Of a stretch of DNA of 7,502 nucleotides, positions 1 to 5,267 are shown one piece after another. The stretch lies in assembly GCA_025055355.1 (NCBI GenBank), contig JANWYM010000191.1, positions 1 to 7,502 of the forward strand, written 5' to 3'. This stretch comes from Abditibacteriales bacterium. Its GTDB lineage: Bacteria; Armatimonadota; Abditibacteriia; Abditibacteriales; JANWYM01. The notes under the pieces are model-generated. The model worked only from the letters and a program-made list of their open reading frames with translations, ran no database searches and was not told where the DNA came from. The position numbers were made by a program, and so were the translations under genes. How positions within the stretch are numbered: the first letter of the stretch is position 1; each line of letters starts with the position of its first letter.

Positions 1-17
1 ATTGTCGCCCCCGTTTT

Positions 18-264
18 GAACCTCCCCCAACCCCTCCTTGGTAAGGAGGGGAGTTGAAGGCAACCCTTCCTTGCTAAGAGCCTATCCCGAAAACTCCCCG
101 CCTTACCCAGGAGAGGTTGCCTTCAACTTTCCTCCTTACCAAGAAGGAGTTGCCTCATAACTCCCCTCCTTACCAAGAAGGGGTTGCCTCATAACTCCCC
201 TCCTTACCAAGGAGGGGTTGCCTCATAACTCCCCTCCTTACCAAGAAGGGGTTGGGGGAGGTTC
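18..264. repeat. Head-to-head array of 33-34-bp palindromic units with terminal inverted repeats
   Basis: The rightward-oriented units start near 92, 125, 159, 193 and 227. They read about AACTCCCCTCCTTACC, then AAGAAGGGG and a link GTTGCCTCAT. Each core, such as 197-217, folds as CCCCTCCTT-ACC-AAGGAGGGG with a 9-bp stem and 3-nt loop. Two units in the opposite orientation lie near 29-61 and 62-81, the second degenerate. The outer ends 18-51 and 231-264 are inverted copies matching at 33 of 34 positions. An inner inverted pair, 31-65 versus 115-149, matches at 31 of 35 positions. The right end lies 4 bp past the stop of the FecR-domain gene, so its hairpins could stabilise or end that transcript. 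No target-site duplication was seen. It could be a REP/MITE-like element or a locally amplified intergenic repeat. Confidence 0.9.
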
Positions 265-268
265 ACCA

Positions 269-2155
269 TCATCGCAAACCAATCGCCACCCCCGCTCCCC
301 ACCGCACCTTCTGCCCGCCAGATTTATCAGCGGCGACGACAACGGCGAGGCGGTCAGTCACTTTTTTGTAAGCCCGCACAAGGAGTTGATTGGACAGCCC
401 GAAATCGCTCAAGCGCGTGTATTCAATGAACAAATCTAAGTCCGCCCGCTGAAACAAACCGGGGAAGTAAACCCCGACGGTGCGAAGGTCGCGGGCGCGA
501 TAGTCCTTGCCGATTTCCCCGTAGAAGTCCACTTCGCGGGATATGAGAGGCACCGCAAAGTCGAGAGAAACGCCTGCCCGCTGCCCCAGGGAGTGTCGGG
601 CAGCGTTGATAGCGAACGTGCCGACGTTCGCCTGATACTGCAAACGGGCGTATGCTCCGGGCTGCGTGCCGCTGACGGCGGTCGGCAGCCCCGCCGGGAA
701 AGCATCGAAGATGTAAGCGAGGTCAAGGTTGAAACGTCGGTTGCGCATACGGGGCGACCAGAGAACGGCGTCTTGGATGTCGCGTCCGCCCTGCCGCATC
801 AGAGTGCCGATGAGGGTGTTCTGCACCGGACCTTTGAGGAAGCGCTGCCGTCCGATGCTCCACTCCCCCCAGCGCTTGCTGCGGATGACGACGCGGGCGT
901 CAGTGACCGAGGTGCGACTGCGGTGGCGGTTCTCCTGCAGACTGAAGAACTCCGCCCCCGACACAGCGAACTCCCAGAAGACGCCACTGAGGACACCCTT
1001 TTCGCGCACTCGCGCGCTCACCATCCGCGCCGGACCTTCGCCCACAAACAGAAAGAGGTCACCGTCAAAGCGCGGGGCGAAGTAAGAAGGCGCCATCCCC
1101 TCAGCGGGCGCAGCGGTAATAGGGGGCGGTGCTGCCATGAGCATCCGCTTCGCCTCCCCGCGCGCGGCGAAAGTAGGGGCGGGCGTCCCTGCCAGCCCGA
1201 TGTCCTTCTCCGCTCGCCTGCCGAATAGCCCGTCGCTCTGCGGCAGAATCCGCCGTCGCGCTCTTGGGGTAGCCCGTCCCCCCGCGACGGAATTCGCCGT
1301 CATGGTTGACCGCTCGAGGGACGGAGGAGGGGGCGGCGGCTGAATGCGAATGCGCGGCTCAGGTGGCGCTACCGCTAATCTTCCTGCACCCTGCTGCAGG
1401 CTGTTTTCAAGGGCGCTTTGAGTGTTAATGTTGTCGAGACGTTGAAGGACCTGCTGACCGCTGCCTGCCTGATTGGAGACCTCCGCACCGGTGATGGTGC
1501 CACCCAGTTGGGGGTCAACGGTGAGGTCTACCCAATCAGGAGGGGGCGCAGACAGCGGCTGCCCCACGTCAGGCGGGATGGGTTGGTCGGGTGAACTGTT
1601 GACAATATCCTCTGGCGTCGTCCCCTCAGGCGGGAGCGGTTGTGTGAACCGCACACCCTGTCCTGCCCGCAGATCCCGCCGCCCTTGTGGGGTAAAGAGG
1701 GTGCCGCTACCTTCGGTCCACAGGACATCCACCACCGCCACATTCCCAACCACCGTGACAGTCATCACGAAACTGCTGCCTGCGACGCTGGCAACGGTCG
1801 CCCCGGCGCGCACGCGGGCGGCGGAGACATAATCTCCCCGCATCCGCCCTCGAGCGAGGTCCATGTCACGCACGTTATGGATGAGGCACTCTGACAGTTG
1901 CGAGAGCGTCACCACGTTGTTGTTGGTGAAGCGAATCTCAGCGCGGCTGCGCTTGCCGGTGCGGAGGCGGTCGCCAGGGTTGAGGGAGGTGCCGACGCGC
2001 GTTCTTTGGTAGACCTTAGCGCCTGCGGTATAATGTTCAACGACTCCTTCAGCAAACGTAACAGTGGCAACTTGCGCGGTGGCGGGAGACGCCTGCCATA
2101 CACTTATCGCACTCATCGCCACTAACATCGCTCCTGTTGCAATGAGTCGGCGCAT
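269..2155 (-). CDS. Secreted FecR-domain protein with beta-rich, barrel-like C-terminal domain
   Basis: The product has 628 residues from ATG at 2155. I chose this start because it opens a clean signal peptide (about 1-28, ending SPATAQ). The promoter just upstream also places the RNA start near 2189, which excludes the longer frame beginning at 2290. A GGGGGG stretch lies just before the ATG. Residues about 30-170 look like a FecR domain, with LNPGDRLRTG, then RAEIRF, then VASVAGSSFVMTV. Residues about 173-360 are a Pro/Ala-rich linker including PPPPPP near 273-278. Residues about 362-628 alternate polar and hydrophobic residues, rich in Arg, Gly and aromatics, as in an outer-membrane barrel or beta-sandwich. 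There is no transmembrane helix after the signal, so this is not a classical FecR anti-sigma factor; an envelope or surface role is inferred. It lies downstream of, but separately promoted from, the sigma/anti-sigma pair. Confidence 0.85.
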   Translation of the reverse strand: MRRLIATGAMLVAMSAISVWQASPATAQVATVTFAEGVVEHYTAGAKVYQRTRVGTSLNPGDRLRTGKRSRAEIRFTNNNVVTLSQLSECLIHNVRDMDLARGRMRGDYVSAARVRAGATVASVAGSSFVMTVTVVGNVAVVDVLWTEGSGTLFTPQGRRDLRAGQGVRFTQPLPPEGTTPEDIVNSSPDQPIPPDVGQPLSAPPPDWVDLTVDPQLGGTITGAEVSNQAGSGQQVLQRLDNINTQSALENSLQQGAGRLAVAPPEPRIRIQPPPPPPSLERSTMTANSVAGGRATPRARRRILPQSDGLFGRRAEKDIGLAGTPAPTFAARGEAKRMLMAAPPPITAAPAEGMAPSYFAPRFDGDLFLFVGEGPARMVSARVREKGVLSGVFWEFAVSGAEFFSLQENRHRSRTSVTDARVVIRSKRWGEWSIGRQRFLKGPVQNTLIGTLMRQGGRDIQDAVLWSPRMRNRRFNLDLAYIFDAFPAGLPTAVSGTQPGAYARLQYQANVGTFAINAARHSLGQRAGVSLDFAVPLISREVDFYGEIGKDYRARDLRTVGVYFPGLFQRADLDLFIEYTRLSDFGLSNQLLVRAYKKVTDRLAVVVAADKSGGQKVRWGAGVAIGLR

Positions 2156-2185
2156 GATGCCCCCCGTGATCCTCGCATCAAATGT

Positions 2186-2197
2186 ATGATGCATCAT
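2186..2197. promoter_or_regulatory. 12-bp perfect palindrome over the -10 and start site
   Basis: ATGATGCATCAT is a perfect palindrome that overlaps the 3' end of the -10 hexamer and the predicted transcription start of the FecR-domain gene. This position is typical of repressor operators. The bound regulator is unknown. Confidence 0.5.
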
Positions 2198-2224
2198 GAT
2201 AGCAAAGGAGGAAAAGATTGTCAA
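2196..2224 (-). promoter_or_regulatory. Sigma-70-type promoter of the FecR-domain gene
   Basis: On the minus strand the -35 is TTGACA (2224-2219), followed by exactly 17 bp and a -10 of TATCAT (2201-2196), which differs from consensus at one base. The predicted start is near 2189, giving a leader of about 34 nt before the ATG at 2155. This is a housekeeping-type promoter rather than an ECF type, so the gene need not depend on the neighbouring sigma factor. Confidence 0.85.
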
Positions 2225-2236
2225 GCACGATTGACA
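2219..2236. promoter_or_regulatory. 18-bp dyad containing the -35 of the FecR-gene promoter
   Basis: TGTCAAGCACGATTGACA has perfect 6-bp arms around a 6-bp centre. The left arm is the -35 hexamer read on the minus strand. The right arm would be a plus-strand TTGACA, but no credible -10 lies 17 bp beyond it, so a divergent promoter is unlikely. An operator is the better reading. Confidence 0.45.
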
Positions 2237-2352
2237 GACATCCTGAAATGTAGTGGGACCTGCGTTCAAACACAACGGGGAGGTCAGCAACTCAAGCCGA
2301 ACGGGGAAAACGCGACCAGTTTTACAGCAGATCCCCTAAGAGGTAAGAGAAA

Positions 2353-2406
2353 CCGTGCGGCGGTGGGGATGAAATATAAAGGATGATAGCCTCCACCGCC
2401 GCACGG
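2353..2406 (-). terminator. Strong GC hairpin just after the anti-sigma gene
   Basis: The arms 2353-2366 and 2393-2406 are perfect 14-bp inverted repeats (CCGTGCGGCGGTGG and its complement). A G-T and a G-C pair can extend the stem inward, leaving a loop of about 22 nt. The hairpin starts 10 bp past the stop codon of the anti-sigma gene and is followed on the minus strand by TTTCTCTT. It probably ends or stabilises the sigma/anti-sigma transcript. The loop is long and the U tract broken, so a structured RNA or repeat element is also possible. Confidence 0.6.
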
Positions 2407-2416
2407 ACTGCCCGAC

Positions 2417-3073
2417 TCACCTGCGCGACGACCCAGCGTTGGGGAGAGACGGCAGGCGAGTCTGGGGAGGAGTGGGTTGAGAAGCCGACGGTGTGGGATT
2501 GCTTTTGTCATCTAAGGGGATGCCACAAGATTTGTCCTGTTGCCCCTCAGGGAACGGCACGAACAAAGGAGCCAACCCCGGCGTGCCTTTTTTCGTTCCC
2601 CCTATCAGATGGGATGTAACCTCGCCGCTCGGGTCGTTGCCCAGCCATCGTGGCAGCCACATCGCGCCGGCAACGGCGGCTAATAGCAGGAGGAGTGAGA
2701 GAAGCACCGCCAGCCGCGGCGACCAACGCGGCGCAAGACGAGACCGCAGGGACGACTTGGGGGCAGGGGCGGGCGTGGTTACTCCCCTCATCAGTGACGA
2801 TGCGTGCCAACCGTTGGGATGTTCGTTCACGTCGGCGCGATGCTGGGCAACGGGTTGACCGTTCGTCGCGCGCAAAAGAGCCGCCAGCATGGCGTTAGCT
2901 GTCTCAGGTGCAAGCATCTCATCTGCCAGCCCGTAAGTCGCTTGCAGCATCCGACGCAAATTGCGCTCGGCGACGGACTCTGGCGCGCTGCCGTTGTCAA
3001 GCGGCGCGTTGCGGAGCCTCGGCGCCCCTGAGAGGAGTTGTTCCAGTTCTGCACGTAAGGTTTTCTCACTCAT
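2417..3073 (-). CDS. Single-pass membrane protein, probable anti-sigma factor
   Basis: The product has 218 residues. Its ATG overlaps the end of the ECF sigma gene by 8 bp, which suggests translational coupling; the GGAGG upstream sits rather far away (about 13-14 nt). Residues 1-118 are mostly helical and lack a transmembrane segment, so they should be cytoplasmic and hold the sigma-binding part. One transmembrane helix lies at about 121-144 (LAVLLSLLLLLAAVAGAMWL). The remaining 70-odd residues are rich in Pro, Gln and Ser and should face the periplasm. The HxxxCxxC zinc motif of ZAS anti-sigma factors is absent: the only cysteine, near 183, lies past the helix. The function is inferred from gene order, overlap and topology, not from a recognised family sequence. 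Confidence 0.72.
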   Translation of the reverse strand: MSEKTLRAELEQLLSGAPRLRNAPLDNGSAPESVAERNLRRMLQATYGLADEMLAPETANAMLAALLRATNGQPVAQHRADVNEHPNGWHASSLMRGVTTPAPAPKSSLRSRLAPRWSPRLAVLLSLLLLLAAVAGAMWLPRWLGNDPSGEVTSHLIGGTKKGTPGLAPLFVPFPEGQQDKSCGIPLDDKSNPTPSASQPTPPQTRLPSLPNAGSSRR

Positions 3074-3686
3074 AGGCTTGTCGCTGCCTCCACGCCTCCG
3101 CGCGCTGCAATGCCTTGTGCTTGGCGCGGCTCAGTAAGTTGCGCACCCCTTTCTCCGAGCGGTGGAGCATCTCGGCGATTTCTGCTATGCTCATCTGTTC
3201 GACGTAGTGCAGCAGCAGCGCTTCACGCTCGTCCTCCGAAAGCGAGTTCATCATCACGCGCACCAACTGCTGCGCCTCAACGCGCTCAAGAATCTCCTGC
3301 GGGAAATCCACGCTCATCGCCGCCTCCTGAAACAGACGCAGCGTTTCCTCATCGTGATAAATGAGACGGTTCGGAGGAATCTGCTTCAGGCGAGAATGGT
3401 CGCGGACGTAACGGGCGATGCGCATCTTGGCGATGCCGCACAACCACACAAACACGCTGGAACGTCCTTCAAACGTGCGGGCTAACTGAATGGCAGACAG
3501 GAAAGTGTCGAGCGTCAACTCCTCCGCATCCTCGCGCGGGGCATTGATGCGACGGCGAATGAAACGAAAAACGGCATCCGCGTAAGTGTGGTAGAACTCC
3601 GCGACGGCGTCCTCGTCGCGTGCTGCCACTCGCGCCAATAAACCCTGTGCCGCATTTATTGTGATAAGCGGACGTCGCTCCGTCAT
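3066..3686 (-). CDS. ECF-family RNA polymerase sigma factor
   Basis: The product has 206 residues, normal for sigma-70 group 4. Region 2 spans about residues 24-98, with DAVFRFIRRRINAPREDAEE for core binding and -10 recognition, followed by FVWLCGIAKMRIARYVRDH. Region 4 spans about 142-196, with LSEDEREALLLHYVEQMSIA and IAEMLHRSEKGVRNLLSRAK as the helix-turn-helix for the -35. Sigma regions 1 and 3 are missing, as expected. Translation starts at ATG 3686; the next upstream ATG (3713) runs straight into a stop. The only visible ribosome-binding signal is a weak AAGG about 10 nt away. The gene overlaps the presumed anti-sigma gene by 8 bp, the usual ECF arrangement. No convincing autoregulatory GGAAC-type promoter was seen upstream. 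Confidence 0.95.
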   Translation of the reverse strand: MTERRPLITINAAQGLLARVAARDEDAVAEFYHTYADAVFRFIRRRINAPREDAEELTLDTFLSAIQLARTFEGRSSVFVWLCGIAKMRIARYVRDHSRLKQIPPNRLIYHDEETLRLFQEAAMSVDFPQEILERVEAQQLVRVMMNSLSEDEREALLLHYVEQMSIAEIAEMLHRSEKGVRNLLSRAKHKALQRAEAWRQRQAYE

Positions 3687-3772
3687 GTCGGATGCGCCTT
3701 TTCGTCAATTCATGCCCTTCCACAGATAGGTAATCCCACCCGCGCTGAAGTGTCCCAGTTTTTTTTTGCAGG

Positions 3773-3822
3773 AGGATGGGCGTCTCGCCCGACACAACCA
3801 CGACAGGCGAGACGCCCATCCT
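3773..3822. repeat. 17-bp perfect inverted repeat, REP/MITE-like
   Basis: The arms 3773-3789 (AGGATGGGCGTCTCGCC) and 3806-3822 are perfect inverted copies around a 16-nt loop. It sits between the cytochrome stop and the sigma start. A run of nine T lies at 3759-3767. On the minus strand, in the direction of the neighbouring genes, the hairpin is followed by A9 rather than T9, so it is not a normal intrinsic terminator for the cytochrome. A dispersed palindromic repeat is the best reading. Confidence 0.8.
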
Positions 3823-3845
3823 ACGTTTTGACTCCGTTTGTCGTT

Positions 3846-3891
3846 TTTTGCGTTTTGCTGCAGTGGGGAGAAAGAAGCGCGAAACGCAAAA
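3846..3891 (-). terminator. AT-rich hairpin downstream of the cytochrome gene
   Basis: The arms 3846-3858 and 3879-3891 pair as TTTTGCGTTT(T/C)GC with one mismatch in 13, around a 20-nt loop. It begins 10 bp past the cytochrome stop codon. No U tract follows on the minus strand. It may be a weak terminator or 3' stability element. The arm sequence recurs after the glycosyltransferase gene. Confidence 0.4.
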
Positions 3892-3897
3892 GTTTAG
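3882..3897 (-). repeat. 3'-flank repeat CTAAACTTTTGCGTTT, copy 1
   Basis: This 16-bp sequence lies 4 bp after the cytochrome stop codon in the sense direction. An identical copy follows the glycosyltransferase stop codon at 6669-6684 on the plus strand. A 13-bp partial copy is at 3846-3858. Confidence 0.7.
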
Positions 3898-3901
3898 GTC
3901 C

Positions 3902-4912
3902 TCAGAACTGCTCCTCTTGCTCTGCAATCACGATACGCTGTCCCTGCGTCGGGAGGGCGGCGGGGTCGTGACGCTGATAGACGAGTTGAACTTTCACTGT
4001 CCCGCTATCCGCTGAGAGAGGAGCGGAGAAAGTGTAAGTCGCGCCCGTTCCGATGCGCTTGTTGGCGGATTGCTGCTGCGGGTTGGGCGACTTGAAGAAC
4101 GTTTCCTGTTTGTTGAGGACGGTCTTGTTGTTATCGTCCGTCACGCGCACGGATAACACGAGCGTGCGATAGGGCGCGCCGGGGAGGGGATGACCGGCGT
4201 TGTTAGTGACGCGCACTGTCACCTTGCCGTCCTCGACGTGTGTGCGCACCGTCGCCGAGTTTTTCACCATCTCATCCGTGTATCCGCCAGGCCAGGTGTG
4301 CTGACCGTTCATCCGTTTTGGCACGTTCTCGCCCAGACCGGCTTGCCGTTCGATGGCGGGCATGTGGCAGGTGTGGCAGGTGATACCCTTGCTGCCCAGC
4401 CCTTTTTTGAACTCCGTGACCTCATCGTGCTGCGGCACGGACGGCTGACCGTGACAGGGCGCGCAGGTGTCCACGCTTTTGAGGGTCGGGTCGGCTTTGG
4501 TCTTGTGAAATGGACTCGTGCCACCGTGCGGACCGCGCATCGCCCCGTCGGCGTCCAGGTGGCAGGTCAGGCAGTTCACACCCGAATCGCGATCCTCCGC
4601 CCGCAGTTTGGGCATCTTGTCAATGCCGGTGATGTAAATCGGCTGTGGGGCGTGGCAGTGGTCGCACTCCTTCGCCGCCTTCGCCGCACCGAGCCGCTGC
4701 CGCGCCGCCTTGTAAGTTGGACTCTTCCACGCGAGGGCGTGCCGCGACGCCAACCACTCCTTGTGAATGTCCCCATGACACGCAAGGCACGCCTGCGACT
4801 GAAACGCCTTCGTCATCTCCTGCACCGTCTTCGGGTCATCCGCCCGTCCTCTTCTCATGACCCACAGGGCAAAACCCACAATGAGAAGCGTCCCCAAAAC
4901 AGCCCGTTTCAA
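3902..4912 (-). CDS. Five-heme c-type cytochrome, cytochrome c554-like
   Basis: The product has 336 residues with five CXXCH heme-binding motifs at about C42, C83, C114, C150 and C179. After the first motif, residues 47-63 read GDIHKEWLASRHALAWK; the W-S-H pattern is common in the c554/multiheme cytochrome clan and may supply a distal ligand. Residues 4-19 form a hydrophobic N-terminal helix, acting as a Sec signal or membrane anchor, so the heme domain lies outside the cytoplasmic membrane. Residues about 215-336 are heme-free and beta-rich, with NNAGHPLPGAPYRTLVL, typical of the C-terminal domain of these cytochromes. The start is TTG at 4912, supported by a strong GAGGGAGGAG (4927-4918) five bases upstream. 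It should carry electrons in the periplasm or outer envelope. Its partner is unknown, since no reductase, quinol oxidase or maturation gene is in view. Confidence 0.92.
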   Translation of the reverse strand: MKRAVLGTLLIVGFALWVMRRGRADDPKTVQEMTKAFQSQACLACHGDIHKEWLASRHALAWKSPTYKAARQRLGAAKAAKECDHCHAPQPIYITGIDKMPKLRAEDRDSGVNCLTCHLDADGAMRGPHGGTSPFHKTKADPTLKSVDTCAPCHGQPSVPQHDEVTEFKKGLGSKGITCHTCHMPAIERQAGLGENVPKRMNGQHTWPGGYTDEMVKNSATVRTHVEDGKVTVRVTNNAGHPLPGAPYRTLVLSVRVTDDNNKTVLNKQETFFKSPNPQQQSANKRIGTGATYTFSAPLSADSGTVKVQLVYQRHDPAALPTQGQRIVIAEQEEQF

Positions 4913-4917
4913 CGAAT

Positions 4918-4927
4918 CTCCTCCCTC
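4918..4927 (-). promoter_or_regulatory. Strong Shine-Dalgarno that fixes the TTG start
   Basis: GAGGGAGGAG on the minus strand is followed by the 5-nt spacer ATTCG and then TTG at 4912-4910. It makes the non-ATG start convincing. It begins one base after the leader hairpin ends (4929). Confidence 0.8.
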
Positions 4928-4928
4928 G

Positions 4929-5000
4929 AAAATCGTCCTCGTCGTCGTCCTCGTCCTCGCACCTCAAACAACGACCGACGACGAGGACGATGACGATTTT
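4929..5000 (-). promoter_or_regulatory. Long imperfect leader hairpin next to the cytochrome ribosome-binding site
   Basis: The arms 4976-5000 and 4929-4953 pair at 22 of 25 positions around a 22-nt loop. They are built from (A)TCGTC-type hexamers whose mismatches fall every sixth base. In the predicted cytochrome mRNA the 3' arm ends directly before the Shine-Dalgarno, so folding could gate ribosome access. It could instead be a simple-sequence expansion with no role. The pairing is seen; the function is inferred. Confidence 0.55.
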
Positions 5001-5011
5001 CATCTGGCGTG

Positions 5012-5029
5012 ATGAACCGTCCGGTTCAT
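5012..5029. promoter_or_regulatory. 18-bp dyad ATGAACCG-TC-CGGTTCAT
   Basis: Perfect 8-bp arms flank a 2-bp centre, in the divergent region between the cytochrome and glycosyltransferase genes. It lies about 30 bp downstream of the predicted cytochrome start, where a bound dimeric repressor could block elongation. As RNA it would form only a tight hairpin. Confidence 0.5.
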
Positions 5030-5064
5030 GGACGACTCGTCTGTTGACCGAAATCGTCCATTCC

Positions 5065-5093
5065 ATCTTAAATCGTCCGCGACGTTCTGTCAA
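5065..5093 (-). promoter_or_regulatory. Sigma-70-type promoter of the cytochrome gene
   Basis: On the minus strand TTGACA (5093-5088) is followed by exactly 17 bp and TAAGAT (5070-5065), four of six consensus bases. The predicted start is near 5058, giving a leader of about 145 nt. GGACGATTT occurs at 5078-5070, within the spacer and -10, and at 5059-5051, over the start. A third copy is at 4938-4930, beside the ribosome-binding site. Confidence 0.7.
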
Positions 5094-5267
5094 GACACTG
5101 CAAGGCATCCGTCCGATTGCCGATACATCTCATACGCATTCATGCGCTGTGGTAGAAATCTGACAGACGTGAATCGCCAGCCGTTACGGGGCAATGGAAT
5201 GATGAGCGTCACGGAGGGATGGACGTGCGCAAGCGACGGAGTGTGGCGGGCATATCAAGGTCGAACG

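Noticed and set aside
92..253. CRISPR array
   Set aside because: The period is constant at 33-34 bp, but the whole unit including the linker GTTGCCTCAT repeats, so there are no unique spacers. Orientation also flips on the left side.
593..1228. 211-residue plus-strand open frame
   Set aside because: It lies fully inside the FecR-domain gene on the opposite strand, is rich in Arg, Pro and Ala without domain motifs, and has no ribosome-binding site. It is a GC-driven shadow, like the other opposite-strand frames over the minus-strand genes.
2156..2290. Upstream extension of the FecR-domain protein to 2290
   Set aside because: The extension precedes a complete signal peptide and runs across the promoter; the predicted RNA start near 2189 lies inside it.
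2417..3073. Zinc-binding (ZAS) anti-sigma factor
   Set aside because: No HxxxCxxC motif; the only cysteine is in the predicted external tail.
3687..3760. ECF-type promoter for autoregulation of the sigma gene
   Set aside because: A GGGACAC element occurs on the minus strand, but no spacing to a convincing ECF -10 could be supported.
3469..3927. 152-residue minus-strand small protein
   Set aside because: Part of it is translated from the 17-bp inverted repeat (GVSP/GETPIL peptides) and part overlaps the real sigma gene in another frame.
5117..5188. Promoter for the glycosyltransferase
   Set aside because: TTGCCG, CTGACA and TAGAAA occur, but none pairs with a matching hexamer at 16-18 bp.
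5028..5267. 80-residue N-terminal extension of the glycosyltransferase
   Set aside because: It is hydrophilic and unlike GT39 N-termini, it overlaps the cytochrome promoter region, and the ATG at 5268 has a better-placed ribosome site.
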